DNA of 64,000 nucleotides from Sphingomonas vulcanisoli (lineage in GTDB: Bacteria; Pseudomonadota; Alphaproteobacteria; Sphingomonadales; Sphingomonadaceae): assembly GCF_011761305.1 (NCBI RefSeq), contig NZ_JAAOZC010000004.1, forward strand, positions 186,001-250,000, given 5' to 3'. This document shows, piece by piece, positions 48,101 to 55,683 of this stretch (positions are counted from its first letter, which is position 1; the number at the start of each line of letters is the position of its first letter). Position numbers and translations under genes: made by a program. The notes under the pieces are model-generated. The model did not search any database. It saw only the letters and a list, made by a program, of their open reading frames with translations, and was not told where the DNA came from.

Positions 48101-48191
48101 ACAAGAAATGGGCCGCTCCTCGGGTGAGAAGCGGCCCAGGAGAACCTTTTGCAGGTTCAGGGAGGACAGCGCCCGAGGGGGTCAGGCGCTG
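48101..48191 (-). ncRNA. Candidate three-hairpin small RNA or queC leader
   Basis: On the minus strand three perfect stems follow each other: AGCGCC/GGCGCT (48190-48185 with 48173-48168), GAACCT/AGGTTC (48158-48153 with 48147-48142) and GGGCCGCT/AGCGGCCC (48137-48130 with 48117-48110). The last is followed by ATTTCTTGT like a terminator tail. Linkers are C/U-rich (GTCCTCCCT, TCCT) and match anti-Shine-Dalgarno. CTATAG at 48198-48203 would place a start at about 48191, right at the first stem. It may be a free sRNA of about 90 nt or an attenuator for queC. Confidence 0.45.
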
Positions 48192-48238
48192 AGGAGGCTA
48201 TAGACTCGCTATGCTAAATGGACGGTTAACAGCTTGAG

Positions 48239-48343
48239 CCCCTCCCCTTCAGGGGAGGGGTTGGGGTGGGGAGTCGGGCAACACCATGGGACCGTGCGCG
48301 CGGAGAGGCCCCACCCCCAACCCCTCCCCTGAAGGGGAGGGGC
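48239..48343. repeat. Palindromic repeat, family A, copy 5 (short)
   Basis: CCCCTCCCCTTCAGGGGAGG and CCCCTCCCCTGAAGGGGAGG arms around a shorter unrelated centre. It lies between the hslO stop and the queC upstream region. Confidence 0.85.
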
Positions 48344-48347
48344 TTTG

Positions 48348-49235
48348 CTAAGCCGCCATCGCCTCCAGCGTGAAGCGGCTGGCGCAGAAAGCGCAATCGA
48401 CATGCACCAGCCCGTCCTCGTCGGCCATCGCCTGCCGGTCTTCCAGCGGCATCTGGCCGATGACGTTGCGGACATGATCGGGATCGCAGCGGCAGCCCCG
48501 CGACAGCGCCACGCCTTCCGAAACGCGCACCTCATCCTCATTGAACAGCCGCCAGAGCAAGGTCTCCAGCGGCAGCGCCGAATCGGCGAGCTCGGCGGGC
48601 CGCACGGTCTGGGCGAGCGCCGCGACATGCTCCCATTCGGGATGATCGAGCCGGGTGTGCAGCCGCTCGCGGCCCTCCTCGCCCTCGGGCAGATGCTGGA
48701 TCATGATGCCGCCGGCGACATCGCCGCCGACGCCGATGCGGACGAGGCTCGGGATCTGCTCGCTCTGCGCGAAATAGCTTTCGGCCGCATCGGCCAGGCT
48801 CGCCCCCGTCAGCGGCACGATGCCCTGATAGCGTTCGCCCGAAACCGCCTGATCGAAGGTGACCGCCAGATAGCCAGTACCGAACAAAGCGAAGAGCGAA
48901 GGTTCCGCGGGCAGCTCCGCCAGCCGATCGGCATCGTGGCGGACATAGCCGCGCATCTCGCCGCCGCGATAATCGCAGACCAGCAGATCGATCGCGCCGC
49001 CCTTGGTCTGCGCCTGCAGCGTCAGCTGCCCCTCCTTGTCCTTCAACGTCGCGCCGAACAAAGCGGTGAGCACCAGCGCCTCGGCCAGCACGCGCTCGAT
49101 CGCCGGCGGATAGCCGTGCGCGGAAAGGATGGTGTCGAGCGTCGGCCCCAGCCGCACGATCCGCCCGCGCGCATGGCGATCGGGCAGCGTGAAGGCGAGG
49201 ACATGATCGAGGGGTGGCGTGGTCATGGCGGTCAT
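48348..49235 (-). CDS. hslO: 33 kDa redox-regulated chaperone Hsp33
   Basis: Redox-switched holdase activated by oxidative unfolding. The redox zinc site is complete: GCRCDPDHV (CxC) and CAFCAS (CxxC) near the C-terminus. The N-terminal substrate-binding fold shows LSAHGYPPAIERVLAEALVL, DYRGGEMRGYVRHD and the YQGIVPL-type segment. The product is about 295 aa with start ATG 49235 or 49226; neither has a strong ribosome binding site. Confidence 0.93.
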   Translation of the reverse strand: MTAMTTPPLDHVLAFTLPDRHARGRIVRLGPTLDTILSAHGYPPAIERVLAEALVLTALFGATLKDKEGQLTLQAQTKGGAIDLLVCDYRGGEMRGYVRHDADRLAELPAEPSLFALFGTGYLAVTFDQAVSGERYQGIVPLTGASLADAAESYFAQSEQIPSLVRIGVGGDVAGGIMIQHLPEGEEGRERLHTRLDHPEWEHVAALAQTVRPAELADSALPLETLLWRLFNEDEVRVSEGVALSRGCRCDPDHVRNVIGQMPLEDRQAMADEDGLVHVDCAFCASRFTLEAMAA

Positions 49236-49353
49236 TTGGGCATCGCCGCGCACTTTTTCCACCATGCTCCGCGCGACCGAAACATCCGTGTGTTTGCCAC
49301 CGCGCTCGGCTACAGGCGGAAGCAGGGTTCCCAGCCACGGAAAGAACAGCGTC

Positions 49354-49914
49354 TTGATCGCAGCCGGTCCGCCAGAGACGCGCGCCTCGCTCAACGCGGC
49401 GCTTCAGCAGGTCGCGCAGGGCGATCGCCTCGCCTTCGAGGAGGTGTATCGCCGCACCTCGGCGAAGCTGTTCGGCGTCTGCCTGCGTATCTTGCCTGAC
49501 CGGACCCAAGCGGAGGAAGCGTTGCAAGAAGCCTATCTTTCGGTCTGGCAGCGCGCCGCGCAATTCGATGCGGCGCGCGGCACGGCGATGACATGGCTGA
49601 TTTCACTGACGCGCAACCGCGCGATCGATCGGCTGCGCGCCGGGGGCCGTCATGTCGCCGCGCCGATCGAGGCAGCATCCGACGTGCACGACGACAAACC
49701 CGACGGGCTGGCGATGGCGGAGATGGCCGAGGACGAGCGTCGCCTCGCGGGCTGCATGGGTGGGCTCGAAGCGCGCGATGCTGTGTTCCTGCGCACGGCT
49801 TTCTTTGATGGCGCTTCCTATCCCGAGCTCGCCGAGCGCAGCGGGCTGCCCCTCGCCACGCTCAAGAGCCGTATCCGCCGCGCCCTGCTCAAGCTCCGGG
49901 ATTGCTTGGCATGA
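49354..49914 (+). CDS. ECF RNA polymerase sigma factor
   Basis: Extracytoplasmic-function sigma factor (RpoE/SigK-like), 186 aa. Sigma2: DRLAFEEVYRRTSAKLFGVC and AEEALQEAYLSVWQRAAQFD, then MTWLISLTRNRAIDRLR. Sigma4: RDAVFLRTAFFDGASYPELA and LPLATLKSRIRRALLKLRDC with a clear HTH. TTG 49354 is the best start (GGAAAG about 8 nt upstream); the frame is open further upstream. ATGA overlap with the anti-sigma gene fixes the pair as a regulatory unit, with the fasciclin gene as a likely target. Confidence 0.92.
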   Translation: MIAAGPPETRASLNAALQQVAQGDRLAFEEVYRRTSAKLFGVCLRILPDRTQAEEALQEAYLSVWQRAAQFDAARGTAMTWLISLTRNRAIDRLRAGGRHVAAPIEAASDVHDDKPDGLAMAEMAEDERRLAGCMGGLEARDAVFLRTAFFDGASYPELAERSGLPLATLKSRIRRALLKLRDCLA

Positions 49915-50594
49915 ACGACGAGGACGAACTGCTCGCCGCCGAGCTGGCGTTCGGGCTGATCGCGGGCGAGGAACGCCGCGCCGCCGAGGCGCGCGCGGAC
50001 ATCGATCCCCCCTTTGCGGACGCCGTGGCGCGGTGGCAGGCGCATGCGGCGGCCCTGGTTGGAGCGGGCGAAGCGCCGCGTCCATCGATATGGGCCGCGA
50101 TCGAGGCGCGTCTGCCCGCCAACGATACCGCCCCCCGGCGCGATTCCGGGCGTTGGCGCACCGTTGCGATCGCCGCTTCGCTGCTGGCCGGCGTGATGAC
50201 CGTGGTCGCGGTCGAGCGCCGCCCGGCCACGCCGCCGCCGGCCGTCCGGCTGGCGCCCGCGCCGCCGTTGGTCGCGATGCTGAGCGGCGCGCCGGGCAAG
50301 GGCGTGGTCGCGGTGAGCTTCGATCCGCGCGCGCGGCGCCTCACCTTCGCCGCGACGGCGTTCGATCCGGGCCGCCATTCCGCCGAGCTCTGGGTGATCC
50401 CCGCCGACAAGAAACCGCGCTCGCTGGGCGTGATCGATACGACCGCCCCGCGCACCGAACTGTCGCGCGGCGATGCCGCCGCGGCGGTCGCGCCCGGCGT
50501 GACGCTGGCGGTTTCGATCGAGCCGATCGGCGGATCGCCGACCGGTTTGCCGACCGGGCCGGTGGTGCTGAGCGGAACCGTGCAAAAAAGTTGA
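49911..50594 (+). CDS. Anti-sigma factor (RskA-like)
   Basis: Membrane anti-sigma factor, 227 aa. The N-terminal cytoplasmic domain (LLAAELAFGLIAGEERRAAE, then FADAVARWQAHAAAL) binds the ECF factor. A single membrane helix follows (TVAIAASLLAGVMTVVAV, about 85-102), then an RskA-type periplasmic domain with LTFAATAFDPGRHSAELWVI. It lacks an obvious zinc motif. Coupled by ATGA to the sigma gene. Confidence 0.9.
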   Translation: MNDEDELLAAELAFGLIAGEERRAAEARADIDPPFADAVARWQAHAAALVGAGEAPRPSIWAAIEARLPANDTAPRRDSGRWRTVAIAASLLAGVMTVVAVERRPATPPPAVRLAPAPPLVAMLSGAPGKGVVAVSFDPRARRLTFAATAFDPGRHSAELWVIPADKKPRSLGVIDTTAPRTELSRGDAAAAVAPGVTLAVSIEPIGGSPTGLPTGPVVLSGTVQKS

Positions 50595-50666
50595 GGCTTG
50601 CTGCATCCGGCGGCGCTGCGGCTCCGTAGCTAAGCGGCGATCTCGGAAGGATCGCACGAGATAAGG

Positions 50667-51239
50667 ATGCTGAACATGATCAAGCTCAACCTGCGTACCG
50701 CCGTCGTCGCGCTCGCGATTGCGGGCGGCGTGCCGTCGCTGTCGGCCCCGCTGCTCGCGGCCAATCCGATGGTCGGCGGCGCCGCTATGTATCCGACTAA
50801 GAATATCGTTGAGAATGCGGTCAATTCCAAGGATCACACCACGTTGGTCGCCGCCGTCAAGGCGGCGGGCCTGGTCGATACGCTCTCCGGTCCCGGCCCG
50901 TTCACCGTGTTCGCGCCGACCAACGAAGCCTTCGCCAAGCTGCCGGCCGGCACCGTCGATACTTTGGTCAAGCCCGAGAATAAGGACACTCTGACCAAGA
51001 TCCTGACCTATCACGTCGTCTCCGGCACGATGACATCGAAGACGATCGCCGCCGCGATCAAGGCCGGACACGGCACCGCGACGCTGACCACCGTGCAGGG
51101 CGAGCCGCTGACCGCGAGCATGAAGATGGGCAAGCTCGTCCTGACCGACGCCAAGGGCGGCATGTCAACGGTCACGATCAAGGACGTGATGCAATCGAAC
51201 GGCGTGATCCACGTCGTTGATACGGTGCTGATGCCCTGA
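50667..51239 (+). CDS. Fasciclin (FAS1) domain secreted protein
   Basis: Exported 190-aa protein with signal peptide NLRTAVVALAIAGGVPSLSA and one FAS1 domain: NIVENAVNSKDHTTLVAAVK, the H1 box GPFTVFAPTNEAFAKLPAG, LTYHVVSGTMTS and H2 box SNGVIHVVDTVLMP. FAS1 domains mediate adhesion or surface interactions. It directly follows the ECF/anti-sigma pair and is likely regulated by it. Confidence 0.93.
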   Translation: MLNMIKLNLRTAVVALAIAGGVPSLSAPLLAANPMVGGAAMYPTKNIVENAVNSKDHTTLVAAVKAAGLVDTLSGPGPFTVFAPTNEAFAKLPAGTVDTLVKPENKDTLTKILTYHVVSGTMTSKTIAAAIKAGHGTATLTTVQGEPLTASMKMGKLVLTDAKGGMSTVTIKDVMQSNGVIHVVDTVLMP

Positions 51240-51267
51240 TCACCGATCCGCATTGGTAGCGTAGCAT

Positions 51268-51306
51268 AATCCCGGCGCCGGGTTGTTGGCGCCGGGATTT
51301 TCTTTG
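51268..51306 (+). terminator. Rho-independent terminator of the ECF module
   Basis: AATCCCGGCGCC/GGCGCCGGGATT (51268-51279, 51288-51299) with an 8-nt loop, then TTCTTT. Confidence 0.88.
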
Positions 51307-51337
51307 GGTGCAGACTTGCGCGGAGCCACCAGCCGAT

Positions 51338-51453
51338 TCTCCCCTGCAAGGGAAGGTGGCAGCCCGCAGGGCTGACGGAGGGGTATCCCGCTATCGAAAG
51401 GGCGACACCCCTCCGACGCGCTTTGCGCGCCACCTCCCTTTCCAGGGGAGGAT
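51338..51453. repeat. Palindromic repeat, family B, copy 8
   Basis: TTCTCCCCTGCAAGGGAAGG and CACCTCCCTTTCCAGGGGAG arms with inner GCAGCCCGCAGGGCTG, GACGCGCTTTGCGCGC. It lies between the convergent fasciclin and VOC genes. Confidence 0.82.
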
Positions 51454-51466
51454 TTACAGTCATCAC

Positions 51467-51853
51467 TCAAGTATGCGGCGGCGTCTCATAATGCATCGCG
51501 CCGCAATCATTGCCCTCGGTATCGAGGAACCGGATCAAGGTGCCGACGGTGGGAATGGTGCCGGGGCCGTAGGTGATCGTGCCGCCGTTTGCCTCGACCG
51601 CCGCGCGGACCGCATCGACATCATCGACCGAAATTGTGATCTCCGCGCCCTTGAAGCCGGTGCCGGTCAGTGGCTCCTGCCGCGCATGCATCAGGCCCTG
51701 AATGCCCGGCGAAGCCTCATCGCCGGTATGGATCAGATAGAAGCCGGGCGGACCCCACGGCTCGAACTCCCAGCCGAACACCGCTTCATAGAAAGCGCGG
51801 GCGCGATCGATATCGTCGACATGGATGGCGAAGGAGGCGAGATTGTTGGGCAT
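51467..51853 (-). CDS. VOC family protein (glyoxalase-like)
   Basis: Vicinal oxygen chelate fold protein of 128 aa with the two beta-alpha-beta-beta-beta modules: ASFAIHVDDIDRARAFYEAV (N-module) and EITISVDDVDAVRAAVEANG (C-module). His in AIHV and Glu in the C-terminal RFLDTEGNDCGA could bind metal. Function (glyoxalase, ring cleavage or resistance) cannot be told. ATG 51853 has GGAGGTG 8 nt upstream. Confidence 0.87.
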   Translation of the reverse strand: MPNNLASFAIHVDDIDRARAFYEAVFGWEFEPWGPPGFYLIHTGDEASPGIQGLMHARQEPLTGTGFKGAEITISVDDVDAVRAAVEANGGTITYGPGTIPTVGTLIRFLDTEGNDCGAMHYETPPHT

Positions 51854-51904
51854 GGGGCGGGCACCTCCTTCATCAACCCTTCGGGACACTAGTCCGCCCC
51901 CCCC

Positions 51905-51987
51905 CCGTTTGCCCTGAGCTTGTCGAAGGGCCGTCCTTCTTAACAGCAGAAGAAGAACAGTACTTCGACAAGCTCAGCACGAACGGA
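51905..51987. repeat. Short inverted repeat, family C, copy 6
   Basis: GCCCTGAGCTTGTCGAAGGG...GTACTTCGACAAGCTCAGCA with a C-run on one flank. It lies between the divergent VOC and AraC genes. Confidence 0.78.
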
Positions 51988-52058
51988 GACTAAGTGCCCG
52001 TTAGCACGAAGCTAAGCCCTCTCGCCCAGCAGACGCAATCCCGCTATCCTGACAGACG

Positions 52059-52856
52059 ATGTCGCGAAAACGTCGCAGTGCCGCCGATGAGCCCTTCATC
52101 GATCTCCGCTCGTCGATGGGCGATGTGGGCGGCGGCGAGCGCATCGTCGATCATCGCCATGATTGGCATCAGCTGATCGCGGTCAGCGCCGGGCTGATGA
52201 CCGTGACCACCGAGGTCGGCGCCTGGACCGCGCCACCCCATTGGGCGGTCTGGGTGCCTGCACAGATCCGCCACAGCATCCGCTTCATCGCGCCAAGCCG
52301 CTTCACCGCGCTCTACATCCGCCCGGAAAGCACGCCCGCATTGCCCGATCGCTGCACGGCGCTCGCGGTATCGCCCTTGCTCGCCGCGCTGATCGGCCGG
52401 GTGGCCGCGATCGGCATGGTGGATCGCCGCGACGCCACCGAAAGCGCGCTCGCTACGTTGATCGCCACCGAACTCCGGACCCTCTCCGTAGCGCCCTTCA
52501 CCCTCCCCCATCCGACGAGCGAGGCGATGCGCCACGCGGTCGAGCTGATCGCGGATCAGGACGCCAACCGGAACGGCCTCGCTTCCGATCTCCCTTCCCC
52601 AAATCTCGCTACGATCGCCCGCAAAGTAGGTCTCGGGCTGCGCACGCTCGAACGCCGCTTCGCCCGCGAGACCGGGCTGACGATCGGCCAATGGCGCCGC
52701 CACCGCCTGCTGCTGATCGGCCTCGAAACACTGGCCGCCGGCGCGCCGGTCAAGGCTGCGGCGGCGGCCGCCGGCTATGCCGGCCCCAGCGCCTTCGTCG
52801 CAGCCTTCCGCCAAAGCTTCGGCATCACTCCCGGCCGCTACTTCGGCGGCGAATGA
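52059..52856 (+). CDS. AraC family transcriptional regulator
   Basis: 265-aa regulator with an N-terminal cupin-like sensory domain (DHRHDWHQLIAVSAGLMTV, APPHWAVWVPAQIRHSI) and a C-terminal double HTH: NLATIARKVGLGLRTLERRF and AAAAAGYAGPSAFVAAFRQS before FGITPGRYFGG. The ligand is unknown and no obvious target gene is adjacent. Confidence 0.92.
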   Translation: MSRKRRSAADEPFIDLRSSMGDVGGGERIVDHRHDWHQLIAVSAGLMTVTTEVGAWTAPPHWAVWVPAQIRHSIRFIAPSRFTALYIRPESTPALPDRCTALAVSPLLAALIGRVAAIGMVDRRDATESALATLIATELRTLSVAPFTLPHPTSEAMRHAVELIADQDANRNGLASDLPSPNLATIARKVGLGLRTLERRFARETGLTIGQWRRHRLLLIGLETLAAGAPVKAAAAAAGYAGPSAFVAAFRQSFGITPGRYFGGE

Positions 52857-53001
52857 CCACAACCGCGCCCAGAGGCGCAGCAGCATCGCCACCAGTCCGG
52901 GCGGCACTACAGCCGCCTCGCATCTGCCCCTCGGCGTCCCGCGACCAATCCCGGTGCGAAGGGCCATTTCAAAGCTGAGCGAGAGCATTGACATGATTTG
53001 A

Positions 53002-53030
53002 CTTGTACCACCTTTGTTCTCATTTGTCAA
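53002..53030 (-). promoter_or_regulatory. Orphan promoter-like site with SOS-box-like motif
   Basis: On the minus strand TTGACA (53025-53030), 17-bp spacer and TACAAG (53002-53007). GTACCACCTTTGTTC (53005-53019) is one mismatch from the alphaproteobacterial LexA box GTTC-N7-GTTC. The downstream sequence on that strand runs antisense to the AraC gene, with no gene I can support. The 300-bp gap 52857-53157 holds nothing else I can identify. Confidence 0.35.
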
Positions 53031-53157
53031 GTGATTTTGGGCGCCTGTTGGCCGGCGTTCAGCGCTGCAAATCCGGGTTAAGCGGTGGCAAGACTTCCGC
53101 TAACGCTCGCCGCAGCCGTGGCTACCCAAGCCGCTTATATCTCCCGGGAAACAGTGC

Positions 53158-53967
53158 ATGACCTTCTCTTCGATCGACCATGGTGTCCGGCTCGATGTCG
53201 CCGGATCGGTCGCCACCGTCACCATCGATCGGCCGGACAAGCGCAACGCCTTAGGGCTGGCGGCGTGGCGCGCGCTACCGGAATTGATCCGCGCCGCCGA
53301 GCAGGACCGGACGGCCCGGGTGATCGTCGTGCGCGGTGCCGCAGGCCATTTCGGCGCGGGCAACGACATTGCCGAATTCGGCGCCTTGCAGGGCGATCCC
53401 GGCGCGGCGGGGGCGTTCGGCGCCGCGATGGCCGAGGCGATGCGATCGATCGAGGATGCGGGCACGCCCGTCGTCATGGCAATCGAGGGGATGTGCTACG
53501 GCGCTTCAGTGGCGCTGGCGCTGGCCGGCGATCTCCGCATCGCCGCCGATAATGCGGTCTTCGCGATCACGCCCGCCAAGCTCGGCGCGCTTTATCTGCG
53601 CAGCGATCTTCATCGGCTCAGCGCGGCAGTCGGGAATGGGCAGGCCAAGCGGCTGATCTTCTCAGCCGAAGCGATCGGCGCCGATGAGGCGCTCCGCATC
53701 GGGCTGGTGGATGAGGCAATCGCGCAAGACCGCTTCGAAACGCGGCTTCAGCAGCTCATTGCCGCCATTGTTGGCGGCTCCCCGTTCACGATCCGGCGCA
53801 CCAAGCAGATGCTGCGCGACGTCGGCAGCGGCCCCGCGCCGGTCGAGACCCGAGAGAGCCTCGCCGCTTTCGTCGAAGCGACGCAAGGCGCCGATTTCGC
53901 GGAAGGAATAGCCGCCTTCGGTGCGAAACGATCGCCGCAGTTCGGCGGCTCTCCCCGGAGCTCATAA
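53158..53967 (+). CDS. Enoyl-CoA hydratase/isomerase family protein
   Basis: Crotonase-fold enzyme, 269 aa. N-terminal VATVTIDRPDKRNALGLAAW, the oxyanion-hole strand GHFGAGNDIAEFGAL, and PVVMAIEGMCYGASVALALAGDLRIA. The usual two catalytic Glu positions are not both evident (ITPAKLGALY in place of the FGLPE-type segment), so it may be an isomerase or another crotonase rather than a hydratase. Likely part of acyl-CoA metabolism. Confidence 0.87.
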   Translation: MTFSSIDHGVRLDVAGSVATVTIDRPDKRNALGLAAWRALPELIRAAEQDRTARVIVVRGAAGHFGAGNDIAEFGALQGDPGAAGAFGAAMAEAMRSIEDAGTPVVMAIEGMCYGASVALALAGDLRIAADNAVFAITPAKLGALYLRSDLHRLSAAVGNGQAKRLIFSAEAIGADEALRIGLVDEAIAQDRFETRLQQLIAAIVGGSPFTIRRTKQMLRDVGSGPAPVETRESLAAFVEATQGADFAEGIAAFGAKRSPQFGGSPRSS

Positions 53968-54602
53968 ATTTTTAATTCGCCAGGCGGCTGAACCCGCGCC
54001 ATTTCAGCGGAAGTAAAAAAATGGCTTTCTGCAAAAGGCCTTAGCAGATTCCGGGCAGTCCGCAGGCTGTTGCAGGCATGGGAAGTTGGGAGAGAGGCCG
54101 CACAAGCTCGCGGATCGATCCGGATCGAATGGCAGACATGCTCTTTTGGTGTGTAGGTAAGACCGCCTTGCTCTCCTCCAGAATTCTTCTGTTGATTTTC
54201 CAACAGTTAGAGGAACCCTCAACAGGCAGACCCACTGCTTACCCAGTGCACTTTGGCGTCGCGAACAGCTTGGATGAGTTACGCCCTCGCTGCTTGGCGC
54301 TATCCGGTTCGACCTGCAGCTCCGCGCCTACCAATCTGCCTGGATGGGCAAACACCCGCTTCGGACTCTGCACGAACCGAGCGATGAATATCTACATTCA
54401 TTGTAGTCTTATTGTATACTTGCGCATGCTTTTGTGGCTTCCTCACAAAAGCAGTCAATTTGATTGATCTATGTTACACATTTTGGTCCACCATGATGAT
54501 CACGTAAATTATTTTTAATTTTAATTGCTAAGTTGTTAATAGAGTATATTAGGGATCCGTCGCGGGCCATTGTGGCATTCGTGGGTATTTGTAGGGTAGT
54601 GT
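53968..54602. other. Long A/T-rich intergenic region
   Basis: 635 bp without a supported gene, with lower G+C than its surroundings, especially 54370-54560. It contains a perfect 9-bp stem GCTTTTGTG/CACAAAAGC (54428-54436, 54444-54452, 7-nt loop). An open frame at 54078-54467 has no coding signal. The region probably holds regulatory sequence for the PEP-CTERM gene. Confidence 0.5.
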
Positions 54603-55229
54603 ATGAAAAATTTTGCTCGTGCAGCTTTATTTGCTGCCGCAGTAGTTGGCGTCACGGGTCCGGCGATGGCGGCGCAGATCGCCAATGGCACGGTTTCGTT
54701 CGTCGACCTCGGCCAGCCCGATGTGAACTATACCGTCGATCCTTCGACCGTGACATTTTCCAACGGCACGTTTCAGGTCAATGGAATTGGCGGCTTTGCG
54801 GGCGCCAAGAACGGTACGGGATCGCTTTCCGGGACGCTGGCCTTCAGCGCCACCGAAGGCACTACGCTCAACGAATCGCTGAGCAACTTCTTCACCTTCT
54901 CGGATGGCGCGGGCGCAAACTTCCTGTTCTCGGTCGATAGCGTCCTGACCAAGGCCTATTCGATTGCGGCCAATTCCCAGAGCTTCTCGCTCTACCTGCT
55001 CGGCTCGACGGTGAATCCGACGCAGGGCCTGACTGCGACGCCGACGTCGCTTACCGTATCGTTCAATCAGACCGGCAGCTCGGGCTACAGCGCCTCCGGC
55101 ACCTTGGCGGTGCCGCCGGCATCGGCCGTGCCAGAGCCGGCTTCGTGGGCGATGATGGTCGGCGGCTTCGGCCTCCTGGGTGCGACGCTCCGCCGCAAGC
55201 GGAGCAACGCTCTGGTCAGCTTCAGCTAA
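54603..55229 (+). CDS. PEPxxWA-CTERM sorting domain protein
   Basis: Secreted 208-aa surface or matrix protein. Signal peptide NFARAALFAAAVVGVTGPAM; a beta-rich, Thr/Ser/Asn/Gly-rich domain (NGTVSFVDLGQPDVNYTVD); and a C-terminal sorting signal VPEPASWAMMVGGFGLLGA with a basic tail RRKR. Such proteins are processed by an exosortase (EpsH-type) and linked to exopolysaccharide. No exosortase gene is in the window. Confidence 0.93.
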   Translation: MKNFARAALFAAAVVGVTGPAMAAQIANGTVSFVDLGQPDVNYTVDPSTVTFSNGTFQVNGIGGFAGAKNGTGSLSGTLAFSATEGTTLNESLSNFFTFSDGAGANFLFSVDSVLTKAYSIAANSQSFSLYLLGSTVNPTQGLTATPTSLTVSFNQTGSSGYSASGTLAVPPASAVPEPASWAMMVGGFGLLGATLRRKRSNALVSFS

Positions 55230-55246
55230 GCGTCCCTTCCCGTGCC

Positions 55247-55675
55247 TTAGAGGGCGTCCTTCGACTTTGTCGGGGGGCGCCCTTTTCGTTTTGGCGTTCC
55301 GCCGCTCGGACCGGCGCACCGTTGGCTGACGGTTTGCGAGTCTTCCGGCACCGCCTTGTTCAGCCATTCCACGGGAATATCCAGCGCCGCGCAGATCCGA
55401 TCGCGCGTATCCGGCCGCGCCGCAAAATGTTCAGCATGTTCGATCCGGCAGATGGCGGCCGAGGTGACCCCGACCATCTTGGCAAGCTCCGTCTGGCTTA
55501 TCCGGCGCTGCTTTCGCCAATATCGCACCGGATTGGTGTCGCGGGCCTCGGGAGCGCTCAACCGCCAAAGGGCTGTCTCCAGCTGCGTTACCATGGCATG
55601 TGCTTGGTCGAGCATCTCCATGAGCATGGCGCGTTCCTGCGGGTCTGCGCTCTGTTCGGGCAATGCCTTGGTCAT
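55247..55675 (-). CDS. XRE-family helix-turn-helix regulator
   Basis: 142-aa DNA-binding protein. A short helical N-terminus (MLMEMLDQAHAMVTQLETAL) leads to an HTH of the Cro/CI type, RRISQTELAKMVGVTSAAIC and RIEHAEHFAARPDTRDRICA. The C-terminal tail is basic (PKRKGRPPTKSKDAL) and is encoded partly by the terminator hairpin. ATG 55675 is 8 bp after the stop of the alpha/beta hydrolase gene, so they may be co-transcribed. Confidence 0.85.
   Translation of the reverse strand: MTKALPEQSADPQERAMLMEMLDQAHAMVTQLETALWRLSAPEARDTNPVRYWRKQRRISQTELAKMVGVTSAAICRIEHAEHFAARPDTRDRICAALDIPVEWLNKAVPEDSQTVSQRCAGPSGGTPKRKGRPPTKSKDAL
55251..55292 (+). terminator. Terminator between the PEP-CTERM and XRE genes
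   Basis: AGGGCG..CGAC/GTCG..CGCCCT hairpin (55251-55281 with small mismatches) followed by TTTCGTTTT. It overlaps the 3' end of the convergent XRE gene, so that gene's C-terminus encodes part of it. Confidence 0.8.
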
Positions 55676-55683
55676 TCGTGATC

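Noticed and set aside
48069-48205. preQ1 riboswitch before queC
   Set aside because: The hairpin series does not show the short preQ1-I pseudoknot pattern. I keep it as a generic structured RNA candidate.
52044-52994. Gene driven by the orphan promoter, antisense to AraC
   Set aside because: After the first 45 codons the frame is the mirror of the AraC gene and shows no domain; there is not enough to call a gene.
54078-54467. 129-codon open frame in the A/T-rich gap
   Set aside because: Mixed composition, no ribosome binding site, no domain, and codon use unlike the neighbours.
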